DNA of 64,000 nucleotides from Enterobacter cancerogenus (GTDB lineage: Bacteria; Pseudomonadota; Gammaproteobacteria; Enterobacterales; Enterobacteriaceae): the NCBI GenBank assembly GCA_000773965.1, contig JRUP01000006.1:186001-250000 (forward strand), written 5' to 3'. Of this stretch, positions 18,216-27,406 are shown one piece after another. The notes under the pieces were generated by a model. That model saw only the letters and a program-made list of their open reading frames with translations, ran no database searches and was not told the origin of the DNA. Numbering within the stretch: position 1 is the stretch's first letter; the number at the start of each line of letters is the position of its first letter. The position numbers were made by a program, and so were the translations under genes.

Positions 18216-18473
18216 CTATTTGTGGCGTCTTTTCAACTCATCAAACAACCATTCTTTGCTGATGGGGCCGGAACTTAACTTCTGAATCATGGCATTATCC
18301 GCATAGTTGAGTAGCCATTCTCCGAGTTCCGCCATGCCCGCTTCATAAGAGCCGTGCACCTCAACAAACTTTTCCGACAAAATCAGTAGCTCCATGCGCA
18401 GCGCGTTACTGCGGGTCATGAACTCCAGATAGCCTTCGCGATCGGTTTCATAATCGGGGATCTTCGACAGCAC
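18216..18473 (-). CDS. Small hypothetical protein (85 aa)
   Basis: 85 residues from GTG 18473 with AGAGG 5 nt upstream. The product is acidic and helical (LSKIPDYETDREGYLEFM...LKRRHK), without signal peptide or recognised domain. The frame stays open upstream for about 55 further codons with plausible residues but no ATG, GTG or TTG, so a start lost by mutation or an unusual start codon is possible. It lies just downstream of the LacI-type regulator on the same strand. Confidence 0.55.
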   Translation of the reverse strand: MLSKIPDYETDREGYLEFMTRSNALRMELLILSEKFVEVHGSYEAGMAELGEWLLNYADNAMIQKLSSGPISKEWLFDELKRRHK

Positions 18474-18634
18474 AATGACCTCTTCTTCCTGAATGGTGGG
18501 CTGCCAGTGTAAACCGCTCTGTCCTTTATGTGCAGAATAATCATGCTGAACAAGTGAATATTTAATTGTTGCGGTTCGCTTATCTTGCTTTCGCTTAAGC
18601 CTCTTATTTTGTGGGGTAACGCTGTACCTACTGA

Positions 18635-19654
18635 CTAATCCAGATTCTCCGCCGTCACAATTCGCAGTTCAACGCGGCCGTCCTGATACAGATCGGGTTC
18701 AAATCCCTGTTCCAGATGTCTTATCAGCAGGTCAGTGGCCAATACGGCGTGCTGACGGGCGTTTTGATCCAGCGTGTAAGAGAGCGCGCCACTTTGCAGC
18801 AGATCTTTCGTCACATCATACAATTCGTGGGTGATGTAGCAGCAGCGGCCCAACAACTGGTGTTGCTGCAGTACAGCACTGATATCGCTGTTGTTGTCGC
18901 CAGAGTTATACAAACCGACCACATTACTTGATTGCTGTAACGTGTGATTCAGCAGCGTTCGGATTTTGTGCCGTTCATCTTCCCCCGCCAATACTTCTCG
19001 CAACTGTAGCCAGGGGGCGCGTTGGGTGATGGCATCACGAAAACCTGAAATACGTTGAATATGTGCGCTGAAATCAAAACGCCCGCTAACCATGATCACG
19101 TCACCCTTGTGGGGCATAGTCTGGCTCATTAATAAGCCTGCGGTACGCCCAGCCTGATATTGATTTATTCCAACATGGCAGAATCGATGTGAATTGGGTA
19201 AATCTGAAACCAGCGAAACCACCGGGACGCCTTTATCTTTACACCAGGATAAGGCTTCATGAATAACAGGATAGTCATGCCCATAAACAATAATACCGTC
19301 GCGCAACTCACCGCTTTTTTTTATCTTTTCCGCCAGTTTTTCCGGTGGATTTTCCGTCACCAGTGTACGAAATAATTTTATTTTACGATAACCCAGTCGA
19401 TCGGCAATGTTGGCAAATTCATCGGCTAACTGCTGAAAAAACCAGGTGCCATTACTGCTGAGGAAAACTTCAATCTGCCAGGGATGCTGCGTGTCATCCG
19501 GCAGTAAACGCTGCAACCCAGCCTGACGCGCGGCGCGCAGCACTTTGCGTACCGTTTCCGGACGAACCCCGCCACGCTCATTCAGCACCCGGTCAACCGT
19601 GGCGATCCCAACCCCGGCCAGTTCGGCCACTTTAATCAGGGTGAGTTTTTTCAT
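18635..19654 (-). CDS. LacI-type regulator (TVDRV subfamily) divergent from the dehydrogenase operon
   Basis: 339 residues from MKKLTLIKVAELAG (start 19654; ATG 19681 and GTG 19687 are also in frame). Helix-turn-helix GIATVDRVLNERGGV, then a sugar-binding effector domain with DLPNSHR, GLYNSGDNN and ITHEL blocks matching the two regulators at 1-3 kb. It is the third member of this subfamily in the window. Divergent orientation to the gluconate-dehydrogenase-type operon at 20078 suggests it controls that operon, possibly sensing the sugar acid. Confidence 0.86.
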   Translation of the reverse strand: MKKLTLIKVAELAGVGIATVDRVLNERGGVRPETVRKVLRAARQAGLQRLLPDDTQHPWQIEVFLSSNGTWFFQQLADEFANIADRLGYRKIKLFRTLVTENPPEKLAEKIKKSGELRDGIIVYGHDYPVIHEALSWCKDKGVPVVSLVSDLPNSHRFCHVGINQYQAGRTAGLLMSQTMPHKGDVIMVSGRFDFSAHIQRISGFRDAITQRAPWLQLREVLAGEDERHKIRTLLNHTLQQSSNVVGLYNSGDNNSDISAVLQQHQLLGRCCYITHELYDVTKDLLQSGALSYTLDQNARQHAVLATDLLIRHLEQGFEPDLYQDGRVELRIVTAENLD

Positions 19655-20077
19655 TTGTTTCTGAGCCCCAGTAAAATTCATGTTCACTATTTCAACTACG
19701 CAGAGTGCGCATCAGGTCACAGCCTGGCGTCTATTTTCGCCGTATTATGCGCAACGTTTCGTGACTGGCAAGATGTTAAATGTTGCGAGACGAAACCACA
19801 CTCTACATCGTCCAGTCCGGCTTATTAAAAACTTCAATGATGGGAAACCATCAACAAAAACCTTTCAAAGCGCAGGGGGAGTCATTACTCTTTGCTGCGT
19901 TGTTAATATTTAATTAATTACGTGATTTGAATGTAAAAACTTACCTCAGTATTTATCTAATAAAAGCCCACCGGGCAGCGTCGTTATTTATCCAATAAAC
20001 CTTATTTATATGGCTCAATGCCAGGCACAAATACGCCTGTTATTTGACCTGGTTTGCAATGTGAAAGCAGGGAAAAC
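19655..20077. other. Divergent regulatory region with candidate operator
   Basis: 423 bp between the LacI-type regulator and the dehydrogenase operon. It holds the dyad at 19838-19853 and AT-rich stretches near 19905-19990 suitable for promoters. No gene is evident. Confidence 0.5.
19838..19853. promoter_or_regulatory. TGATGG-GAAA-CCATCA dyad, candidate operator
   Basis: Perfect 6-bp arms in the divergent region beside a LacI-type gene. It resembles the TGATGA-ATA-TCATCA dyad at 3180-3194 next to a related regulator. Confidence 0.45.
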
Positions 20078-20797
20078 ATGAAACGCAGAGAATTTCTCAC
20101 TTCCATCACCGCATTGGGAGTGGCTTCCACGATCCCGACATTGGCGCAGGCCGATGAGGTGAAGGGTGGCCAGCCCTGGGAACCCGGCAAAATCCAAACG
20201 CCGCCCGCACCGCCGAGAAAAGGGGGGCTGCAATATCTCACTCAGCATGAATTTGACACGGTAGGTGCCATCGCTGAACGATTTATCCCCGCCGATGAAA
20301 CCAGCCTGAGTGGCAAAGAGGCAGGGTGCGCCATCTTTATCGACCGCCAACTCGCGGGCGATTACGGCAACGCAGTGGCGATCTATCGCCTTGGCAAATT
20401 CGTGAAGGGCACGCCAGAGCAGGGACCGCAATCCTCGCTCACTCCGGCGCAACGTTATCGCTTAGGGATTGCCGCACTGGATAAGGCTATCCAGCAGCAG
20501 TTCGGCAAAAACTTCCTCGCACTGAGTGGCAATCAGCAGGATCAGGTTCTGACGGCGATGGAAAATAACCGCCTCGATCTGGGGGAAGAGGTCGAAACCA
20601 AAGTGTTCTTTGAACTGTTGCTGCAGAACGTGCGTGAGGGCTTCCTGTCTGACCCGATTTATGGGGGGAACAAAGACATGACCAGCTGGAAAATGATTGG
20701 CTTCCCTGGCGCTCGCTACGACTTCCGCGATCTGCTGCCGAAAAAAGGACAGAAGCTCAACATCATTCCTACCAGCCTGATTGATAACACCCTTTAA
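20078..20797 (+). CDS. Gluconate 2-dehydrogenase subunit 3-type protein (Tat-exported small subunit)
   Basis: 239 residues from ATG 20078 (AGGGAA just upstream; the TTG at 20054 is rejected). The N-terminus MKRREFLTSITALGVAST is a twin-arginine signal. The mature part has the small-subunit pattern FDTVGAIAERFIPADE and CAIFIDRQLAGDYG. In this enzyme class the small subunit is needed for export and stability of the flavoprotein, which has no signal of its own. First gene of a three-gene operon with the GMC flavoprotein and a triheme cytochrome c. Confidence 0.9.
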   Translation: MKRREFLTSITALGVASTIPTLAQADEVKGGQPWEPGKIQTPPAPPRKGGLQYLTQHEFDTVGAIAERFIPADETSLSGKEAGCAIFIDRQLAGDYGNAVAIYRLGKFVKGTPEQGPQSSLTPAQRYRLGIAALDKAIQQQFGKNFLALSGNQQDQVLTAMENNRLDLGEEVETKVFFELLLQNVREGFLSDPIYGGNKDMTSWKMIGFPGARYDFRDLLPKKGQKLNIIPTSLIDNTL

Positions 20798-20819
20798 TTT
20801 GTTTGCTGAGCAATAAACT

Positions 20820-22592
20820 ATGAATAACGTCCGTCCAAAAGCTGATGTCGCCATCGTCGGCCTGGGCTGGTGCGGCTCTTTGATCGCCGAAGAGCTGACC
20901 CGCGCAGGTCTGAATGTCGTTGCCATTGAACGTGGCCCGTGGTTTGAAACCGCGACAGATTTTCCCCCCTCGGTCGATACCGATGAACTGCGCTGGGATA
21001 CGCGCCGCAGTATGCTGCTGCCGCCCGCAGTCGAAACCACCACTTTCCGTAATAACACTACGCAAACGGCCCTGCCAACTCGTGAGTGGAACCTGAATGA
21101 GCTGGGTTACAACGTGGGAGGCTCGGGCACCCACTGGGCTGGGATGGCATGGCGTTTTACGCCGTTCGATTTCGAGCCATACAGCCAGACCGTGAAGCGT
21201 TATGGAAAACAGCAGATTGCCAAAGGGGTGATTCTGCAAGACTGGGGAGTGACTTACGACGAGCTGGAACCGTTTTACGATCGCTTTGAAAAGATCGCCG
21301 GCGTGTCAGGCAAGGCCGGTAAGCTGAACGGCGAAGTCATTGAAGGCGGCAACCCTTACGAGGGCAATCGCTCAAGCGAATACCCTTTGCCAGCGCTGGA
21401 GAGTATGCGTCTAACGGATATTTTTGCCGAAGGCGCGAAGAAGATCGGCTTGAAACCCTTCATGGTTCCCGCTGGCCAGGCGTCACGCGCTTATGTTAAC
21501 CCACTGGGTGTGCGCATGGGGCCTTGCACCTATTGCGGCTACTGCCTGTATTACGGCTGCGGTAACTTCTCAAAATCCAGCCCTAACGCCTGTGTCATCC
21601 CAGCGTTAATGCAACGTGAGAACTTCACGGTGTTAACGGACTCTGCAGTGGTTCGCGTCAATAAAGCGGAAGACGGTAAAACCGCCACCGGCGTGACCTA
21701 TCTCGATAAGAACAAGAAAGAGTGGGTACAGCCCGCAGACATCGTGATCTTGTCCGCCTTCCAGATGCAAAACGTGCGTCTGCTGCTGCTGTCCAAAATT
21801 GGGGTGCCTTATAACCCGGTGACCAAAACCGGTGTGGTAGGACGCGCCTACAGCTTCCAGACGGTATCGGGTGCAGCGATCCACTTCAAAGATGAAAATC
21901 TGAATCAGTATATCGGTGCCGGAGCCCTTTCTTCGCAGGTGGACGACTGGAACGGCGATAACTTTGACCATACCGGTCTGGGTTTTATCGGTGGCGCAGG
22001 GATTCTGGTCGTGGCGCGTGGCGCGCGTCCTATCGGCAACGCCGATGCACTGCCGCCGGGCTCACCACGCTGGGGTAAAGAGTGGAAGAAGGCTTATACC
22101 CACGCGTTCCAGAACACCACCTTCATTTTCGGCCAGGGCACCAGCTTCTCGCACGAAGATTACTATCTTGACCTTGATCCTGAGTACAAGGATGACAACG
22201 GCAATCCTCTGCTGCGCGTCACCTTCGACTACAACGATAACGATCGCCGTTCAGCGAAATTTATCGAAGAGAAAAGCGTCGAGATCGGTAAAGCCATGGG
22301 CGCGGAAATCGTCATCGGCACCAACTCTGCTTCGGGTGCTTACTCGCCGTATAACTTTGCCAGCGACCACACCATTGGCGGTGCGGTGATGGGCAACGAT
22401 CCGAAAACGTCGGTGCTCAACCGTTATCAGCAGTGTTGGGATGCGCACAACGTGTTTGTGCTGGGGGCATCTTCCTTCCCAAACAACGCGGGTTATAACC
22501 CAACAGGCACCATTGGCGCGCTGAGTCTGTGGACGGCGAAAGCCATTATTGAACAGTACCTGAAAAACCCAGGTCCGTTGGTGAAGGTGTGA
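20820..22592 (+). CDS. GMC-family FAD dehydrogenase, large subunit (gluconate/2-ketogluconate type)
   Basis: 590 residues. The FAD-binding motif DVAIVGLGWCGSLIAEELTR is at residues 8-27. GSGTHWAGMAWR and the Cys-rich segment CTYCGYCLYYGCGNF (an Fe-S-like cluster region known in this group) follow. The C-terminal catalytic part has GASSFPNNAGYNPTGTIGALS with the active-site His/Asn region. It oxidises a sugar acid or polyol in the periplasm and passes electrons to the cytochrome subunit. D-gluconate, 2-keto-D-gluconate and sorbitol are possible substrates; sequence alone does not decide. Confidence 0.9.
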   Translation: MNNVRPKADVAIVGLGWCGSLIAEELTRAGLNVVAIERGPWFETATDFPPSVDTDELRWDTRRSMLLPPAVETTTFRNNTTQTALPTREWNLNELGYNVGGSGTHWAGMAWRFTPFDFEPYSQTVKRYGKQQIAKGVILQDWGVTYDELEPFYDRFEKIAGVSGKAGKLNGEVIEGGNPYEGNRSSEYPLPALESMRLTDIFAEGAKKIGLKPFMVPAGQASRAYVNPLGVRMGPCTYCGYCLYYGCGNFSKSSPNACVIPALMQRENFTVLTDSAVVRVNKAEDGKTATGVTYLDKNKKEWVQPADIVILSAFQMQNVRLLLLSKIGVPYNPVTKTGVVGRAYSFQTVSGAAIHFKDENLNQYIGAGALSSQVDDWNGDNFDHTGLGFIGGAGILVVARGARPIGNADALPPGSPRWGKEWKKAYTHAFQNTTFIFGQGTSFSHEDYYLDLDPEYKDDNGNPLLRVTFDYNDNDRRSAKFIEEKSVEIGKAMGAEIVIGTNSASGAYSPYNFASDHTIGGAVMGNDPKTSVLNRYQQCWDAHNVFVLGASSFPNNAGYNPTGTIGALSLWTAKAIIEQYLKNPGPLVKV

Positions 22593-22593
22593 G

Positions 22594-23904
22594 ATGAAGA
22601 AAACCAAACTCATTGCGGGCGTTGCGGTGATTGCTGCGGCTGTGGCAGCGGGCATGCTGTGGATGAACGGCGATACCTCCGCGGATGATGTCGCCAGCAA
22701 CAACGTACTCACCAGCCAACCGCCAACGGCGGCAGACAGTGCCGCGATTGAACGCGGACGTTATGTGGCGATTGCCAGTGACTGCACGGCTTGTCATACC
22801 ATGCCAGAAAGCAAACTGCCGCTGGCCGGGGGCTACTCCATCAGCACGCCGTTTGGCGGTATTTACGCGAGCAACATCACGCCGGATAGCGAAACCGGTA
22901 TTGGCAACTGGACGGAGCGTGATTTCTTCCGCGCGGTGCGCCACGGCAAGGGCAAAGAAGGGGAGCACCTTTATCCTGCGATGCCCTACAACGCTTATGT
23001 GAAGCTGACGGATCAGGACATGCACGACCTGTGGATGTACCTGCGCTCGGTTAAGCCAATTCACTATCAGGTGCCGGAAACCAACCTGGGCTTTCCGTAT
23101 AACATTCGTCTGGCGATGATGGGCTGGAACCTGCTGTTTTTCCGCAACGCAGGTTTCCAGCCAGACAGCAGCAAAAGTGCTGAATGGAACCGAGGCGCTT
23201 ATTTGGTGGAAGGGCCAGAACACTGTGCCGCCTGCCACACGGCTAAGAATCTGATTGGCGGTGACAGCAGTGATTATCTGCAAGGCGGTAATCTGGGTGA
23301 ATGGCATGCCCCCGACATCACACCGAACCCACACACCGGTATCGGAAGTTGGTCTGAGCAACAGGTGGTGGATTACCTCAAGCTCGGCAGTAACCATGTG
23401 GCGGTCGCTTCAGGCCCGATGGCGGAAGCTGTGACTAACTCCACGCAGCATCTAACCGACGCTGATTTGCGCGCAATTGCGGTGTATCTCAAGCAGGTTC
23501 CTGCCTCAACCACGACGTTGCCACAGCCGTTGTCGATGGACAATGGGCAAATGAAGATGGGTGAAAATGTCTATTCCGCCAACTGCACGGCCTGCCATAA
23601 CAGTGACGGCAAAGGGATTCCTAACCTCGCGGCGAGCCTGGCGAATAACCCTGGCCTGTTAGCGGATGATGCCTCTTCCATTATCACGACGGTGTTGCAG
23701 GGCGGACGAGGCGCGGTAACCACGGGTAATCCAACCAGCGGTGCCATGCCTTCGTTTGCCTGGAAGCTTTCGGACGAGCAAGTGGCAGCCGTGGCAACCT
23801 ACCTGCGCAACAGCTGGGGCAATGCGGCAAAACCGGTGGCATCGGATGAGGTGGCAGACAAGCGAGCCCTGCTGCGCCTGCCTTCGCAGATGGCCGCGCA
23901 TTAA
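22594..23904 (+). CDS. Triheme cytochrome c subunit of the membrane dehydrogenase
   Basis: 436 residues. The N-terminal signal/anchor has a KK start and a hydrophobic core. Three CxxCH heme sites are at about residues 64 (CTACH), 211 (CAACH) and 331 (CTACH), with downstream methionine ligands in MP motifs. It starts 1 bp after the flavoprotein stop and completes the electron path to ubiquinone. The last 45 codons and the downstream hairpin region are the source of a decayed copy at 45712-45917. Confidence 0.92.
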   Translation: MKKTKLIAGVAVIAAAVAAGMLWMNGDTSADDVASNNVLTSQPPTAADSAAIERGRYVAIASDCTACHTMPESKLPLAGGYSISTPFGGIYASNITPDSETGIGNWTERDFFRAVRHGKGKEGEHLYPAMPYNAYVKLTDQDMHDLWMYLRSVKPIHYQVPETNLGFPYNIRLAMMGWNLLFFRNAGFQPDSSKSAEWNRGAYLVEGPEHCAACHTAKNLIGGDSSDYLQGGNLGEWHAPDITPNPHTGIGSWSEQQVVDYLKLGSNHVAVASGPMAEAVTNSTQHLTDADLRAIAVYLKQVPASTTTLPQPLSMDNGQMKMGENVYSANCTACHNSDGKGIPNLAASLANNPGLLADDASSIITTVLQGGRGAVTTGNPTSGAMPSFAWKLSDEQVAAVATYLRNSWGNAAKPVASDEVADKRALLRLPSQMAAH

Positions 23905-24006
23905 TCAGGTGTGAGTTACAGGCCGTCCGGAAGGGCGGCCTGAATCCTTTCCCCAAAACTCCGCCAAAATTCTTCCTCAAAATGATGTTTTACATTCTGG
24001 GAAAAT
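23771..24006 (+). repeat. Left copy of a direct repeat flanking 22 kb
   Basis: The 3' end of the triheme cytochrome gene plus about 100 bp downstream. It recurs in the same orientation at 45712-45917 with scattered substitutions and a deletion that removes the hairpin at 23920-23941. Confidence 0.85.
23920..23941 (+). terminator. Terminator hairpin of the dehydrogenase operon
   Basis: AGGCCGTCC pairs with GGGCGGCCT around GGAA, 16 bp after the stop, followed by a weak T-rich stretch. Confidence 0.65.
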
Positions 24007-24064
24007 TTGCCTCTAGTTCTGTTAAAGCACGAACGTTTTCCACCCTGTATCGGCGAGGAATTGA

Positions 24065-24295
24065 TCAGGACTTCTTATACCATTTATCGTCGCGGCCTTT
24101 TTCGTAGGAATGCTTGACTGCAGCCCAGGCCACTTTATGTGACACTTCCTCCCGAGAGCTGTCATCCTTACGGTCCTTTTTGTCCTTATAATCATCCCAG
24201 GCACTGTTAAATGCTGCCAGATAAATATCCTGCGCATGAGCAGGGAGGACATGCCTGACGCTGTCTGGTAGGGAATCTCGTGATTTATACGGCAT
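24065..24295 (-). CDS. chaB: ChaB family protein
   Basis: 76 residues. The start MPYKSRDSLPDSVRHVLPAH and the segment DIYLAAFNSAWDDYKD are diagnostic of ChaB, and the end SYEKGRDDKWYKK also fits. ChaB is a small cytoplasmic protein described as a regulator of the ChaA cation antiporter. No chaA is nearby, so this is an orphan copy at the left border of the accessory segment. Confidence 0.93.
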   Translation of the reverse strand: MPYKSRDSLPDSVRHVLPAHAQDIYLAAFNSAWDDYKDKKDRKDDSSREEVSHKVAWAAVKHSYEKGRDDKWYKKS

Positions 24296-24669
24296 TGTTG
24301 GCCTCCTTTGATTTGAGACTTAAGCCTGGTTCACTTGTGACAATTTTCAACGTTTATTTAAGTGAATGAGGTTATATAAAATACACTTCAGAATATTGCT
24401 TAGGATTCAGATTGTTGACGTCACAATCATCATTTTTCGTCACATAGAGAAATTATAAGTTGATTATTTCTATCCAACTCAAGTACAGGTGGTTCAGACA
24501 AGTTAGCACATACATTAATGACACTGCGGATAGAAGGCTTCTGCCTGGATTATGAATGATTAAATTTAATCTCAAGAAGATACAGATTTGTCCTGGAAAA
24601 GGACTTCAGGTTTACAGCATTGAATTTCCTGCCAGGCTGAATGATTAAACGTAAATATGAGGTTAGAAA
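24296..24669. other. AT-rich intergenic region
   Basis: 374 bp upstream of chaB and of the small relic gene at 24670. No gene or structure was seen beyond the ribosome site GAGG at the end. Confidence 0.4.
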
Positions 24670-24864
24670 ATGAAAAACTACACGCTGTCAGCCGCAGTCT
24701 TATCCGTCATCCTTTGTGGTGTTTGTTCTTTTGGAGCTTACGCTGGAGTATTTGGATAAAGTGATGAGGCAGCGGTGTTATATGCTCACCTGCTGGCCGA
24801 TGCAGCTGCAAATTCGTCTGTACATAAACCGAAACGAGGATTTTATTGTTTAACTACCCCTTAG
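24670..24864 (+). pseudogene. Small secreted protein gene with an in-frame TAA
   Basis: ATG 24670, with GAGG just upstream, opens a signal-peptide-like start (MKNYTLSAAVLSVIL, then SFGAYA). Codon 30 is TAA (24757-24759). The same frame continues as SDEAAVLYAHLLADAAANSS and ends at a TAG at 24862-24864. The two halves make a plausible 64-residue exported protein, so the TAA looks like a point mutation. Alternatively a 29-residue peptide is the real product. The family is not recognised. Confidence 0.45.
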
Positions 24865-24912
24865 AAAAGATTCCTTAACTTAAACCTCAAGGGGGATATA
24901 ACTTACTCGCTT

Positions 24913-24943
24913 GCCGCCATGTGATTTTAATGCACAGGGCGGC
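24913..24943. terminator. GC-rich stem-loop downstream of the membrane protein gene
   Basis: GCCGCC...GGCGGC with inner TGTG/CACA pairing, in the gap following the minus-strand gene that ends at 25001. No T-run, so weak as a terminator. Confidence 0.35.
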
Positions 24944-25000
24944 ATGGGGTTTAGCGAGAGGCTCTGATCATCGAAACAGTATTTCTCTCACCGTAATGTG

Positions 25001-26011
25001 TCAAAGAGGTCGTTCACCGACCAGAACGGTATGGGGCTGAGTGCGTCTGCCAATGCGTCCGAATACAGCAGCCAGGACGGCCTCAATAATCAATACGAAG
25101 AAGGTAAACCAGCTTGCTCTGGCGGTTGCAGCGGCGGCTTTTTCAGCGGCCTCACGGGCTTTCTGCTCAGCCTGCTGTTTCAGTTGCTGAAACTGTGCCA
25201 TGGCTTTCTGATAACTCTCAACCGTCTGGTTAACGATCTGCTCAGCTTCCTGATCACTCTTACCTGTCCGGGCTTTGATGATGTTTTTGAGCGCATCCCG
25301 GTCGGCAGCCTGAAGAGTGTCTGAATGACGATTAATAACCCCACGGATCCAGTTCACGATATCTTTATCCGCATTTTGCGGATTCTGAGCCGTTTGTTTA
25401 GCCTGATCTTGTACGCTATTTGCCTCACTGTTCACATCCTGCTGAAGCTTATCCGGCTGAAGTTCAGGCTTACCTGTCTGACGGAGGGTGGCCTGTAACT
25501 CATTCTGGAGAGAATCTAAATTAATATTATTCTCCTGAAGTTTCTCTTTGGCCATGTTCCCGACAGACGGGGCAACGGCAGAAACACCACTGCCTATTGC
25601 ACTTGCTCCGGCACCCAGGATATTAAATGCGCCACCGATAATCCCTGTTGCCAGTGAAAATGCCAGCCAGAGGGTGATCAATGTACTAACGCCAAACATC
25701 AGTAAACCGTGTAGTGCGCCCTCGCGTTGTGCCAGCCTGCCAGCGACGTAACCGCCGGCAATGATGGCTATAAGCATACTGACACCCGTCCATATCAGCG
25801 CGCCGGTCCCTATATGTTCAAGTGGATTGCTTTCCTGTTGAGGGTCAATGACAGAAGCACCTATCGCAGTGCCGAGTAATCCTAATAAAATATGAACAAT
25901 AAGCGCGGCGATAACACCTGCAAATACCGCGCTCCATGAAATACGTTTTAGCGGCAGGCCACCATAAGACTCTGTAACGATAGCACCATCATTTACCCAG
26001 GGCTCAGACAT
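25001..26011 (-). CDS. Membrane protein with long cytoplasmic/periplasmic coiled-coil region
   Basis: 336 residues. Residues about 22-50 (SAVFAGVIAALIVHILLGLL), 68-90 and 100-130 form three membrane segments. A long hydrophilic Gln/Ala/Lys-rich stretch (about 155-300) is predicted coiled coil. A final membrane segment (about 300-320) is followed by a short basic tail. No catalytic motif was recognised. Proteins of this shape occur near general-stress genes in enterobacteria, which fits the neighbours, but the function is unknown. Confidence 0.8.
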   Translation of the reverse strand: MSEPWVNDGAIVTESYGGLPLKRISWSAVFAGVIAALIVHILLGLLGTAIGASVIDPQQESNPLEHIGTGALIWTGVSMLIAIIAGGYVAGRLAQREGALHGLLMFGVSTLITLWLAFSLATGIIGGAFNILGAGASAIGSGVSAVAPSVGNMAKEKLQENNINLDSLQNELQATLRQTGKPELQPDKLQQDVNSEANSVQDQAKQTAQNPQNADKDIVNWIRGVINRHSDTLQAADRDALKNIIKARTGKSDQEAEQIVNQTVESYQKAMAQFQQLKQQAEQKAREAAEKAAAATARASWFTFFVLIIEAVLAAVFGRIGRRTQPHTVLVGERPL

Positions 26012-26493
26012 GATATTTCTCCGGTAATTTATGATAATTATCCGACATCACGAAACAGACGTTATGATTTAGCGTAGTCACTAAATAAAAAGCCCACCAA
26101 ATTTATTTTGGGATTAAGCTACATTAAACGAGACGGTTAATAATCTTGTTTAGCACATCAAACAGAAATCTAACCGAAGCGCGATGCTTAGAGCGTGAAT
26201 TTCTTTTCCTTGAAGACTCTTAACATGAGAATAAAGCTAACCTTCACAAGGCGGTTCATCACAATGCTGTTAACAATTTCAGTGATGAATTTCGCCATGG
26301 TTACATAAAGGGTTGTTAATTACTGCATTAGTATCTGATGACTCGCTGTGCTTAGGTGTCTGTTATTTTTCCCTCCTTCATTTTCTTCTGCTTAGCGCCA
26401 GCCGTCTGGCTTGTGTTTTATGCCATGGCAACCAGACTTGTTGGGTTAACCGAGCCCCAAACGCTGAGCGTTTTTAACCGCAAGGAGAAATAT
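26012..26493. other. Intergenic region upstream of yhbO
   Basis: Divergent promoter space. A frame open from 26356 reads into yhbO but lacks homology, and the ribosome site AAGGAG sits at the real start. A TAACCGAAGCG unit at 26171 resembles the repeat seen at 41 and 50-51 kb. Confidence 0.45.
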
Positions 26494-27015
26494 ATGGGTA
26501 AGAAAATAGCTGTCCTGATCACCGATGAATTCGAAGACTCAGAGTTCACCTCACCCGCTGATGCCTATGCCAAAGCCGGCCACGAAGTCGTGACCATTGA
26601 GATGCAGGCGGGTAAGGTTGTGAAAGGTAAACAGGGTAATGCGGAAGTCAAAATCGACAGGGACATCGATCACGTTACCCCTGCAGAGTTTGATGCCTTG
26701 CTTTTGCCTGGCGGTCACTCACCTGACTCACTGCGCGGTGATGATCGTTTCGTGAATTTCACCAAAGAGTTTGTTGCCAGTGGCAAACCGGTGTTTGCCA
26801 TCTGCCATGGACCTCAGTTGCTTATCAGTGCTAATGGTGTGCGCGGCCGCAAGATGACCAGTGTAAAAGCCATCGCCATTGATCTGCGTAATGCAGGTGC
26901 TGACTTTTATGACAAAGAAGTCGTTGTGGATGACGATAAACTGGTCACCAGCCGCACGCCGGATGATCTACCTGCGTTCAATCGGGAAGCGCTGCGCATT
27001 TTGAATGCTGCATGA
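26494..27015 (+). CDS. yhbO: DJ-1/PfpI-family protein YhbO (stress deglycase/chaperone type)
   Basis: 173 residues. It starts MGKKIAVLITDEFEDSEFTS and has the nucleophile elbow AICHGPQLL, with the conserved Cys-His pair, and the end TSRTPDDLPAFNREALR; all match E. coli YhbO over its full length (172 residues, from memory). YhbO protects against oxidative, thermal and glycation stress. AAGGAG lies 6 nt before ATG 26494. A long hairpin follows at 27037. Confidence 0.93.
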   Translation: MGKKIAVLITDEFEDSEFTSPADAYAKAGHEVVTIEMQAGKVVKGKQGNAEVKIDRDIDHVTPAEFDALLLPGGHSPDSLRGDDRFVNFTKEFVASGKPVFAICHGPQLLISANGVRGRKMTSVKAIAIDLRNAGADFYDKEVVVDDDKLVTSRTPDDLPAFNREALRILNAA

Positions 27016-27036
27016 GTTATTAACCTGATCGTGTGG

Positions 27037-27068
27037 GCGCGAAACGATATATGGCTATCGTTTCGCGC
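27037..27068 (+). terminator. Long perfect hairpin after yhbO
   Basis: A 12-bp perfect stem (27037-27048 with 27057-27068, GCGCGAAACGAT and its complement) and 8-nt loop, 21 bp after the stop. No T-run. Confidence 0.55.
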
Positions 27069-27175
27069 TGCTTAATAGACTTATCTACTCCATCCGAATC
27101 AGCCAAGAAAGCGGTTGCCCATAACCGGATTTCGGAGGTGTAAACCAACGGCTGGCAAGGTGCGAAATACCATTA

Positions 27176-27406
27176 TTAATGGCTTTCGTTCCATCCAAAC
27201 TCTGAGTAAGGGCATTCGTTCTGGATATTTTCAATGGCTTGTCGGACATAAGGAATCGTATCTTCAGGAATGCCATGAAGAGGCCGCCAGTTGATTTCAG
27301 CATGCTTTTCAGGCTCGGCAAGATAGGCTGTCCCTCGCCACTTTGTGCAGAGAACGAACTGACCGATCCAGGAACGCTGGCTCTGGCTTAACTCGTTGCC
27401 TGCCAA
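27176..27406 (-). CDS. Hypothetical protein, possibly a fragment
   Basis: 76 residues with ordinary protein composition (WIGQFVLCTKWRGTAYLAEP, ending FGWNESH). The start would be TTG 27406 without a visible ribosome site, so it may be the remains of a longer gene; a second minus frame (27085-27321) overlaps it and could be its frameshifted continuation. No domain recognised. Confidence 0.35.
   Translation of the reverse strand: MAGNELSQSQRSWIGQFVLCTKWRGTAYLAEPEKHAEINWRPLHGIPEDTIPYVRQAIENIQNECPYSEFGWNESH

Noticed and set aside
26356-26493. N-terminal extension of yhbO from an upstream start
   Set aside because: The strong AAGGAG site and homology both place the start at 26494; the extension has no counterpart in YhbO.
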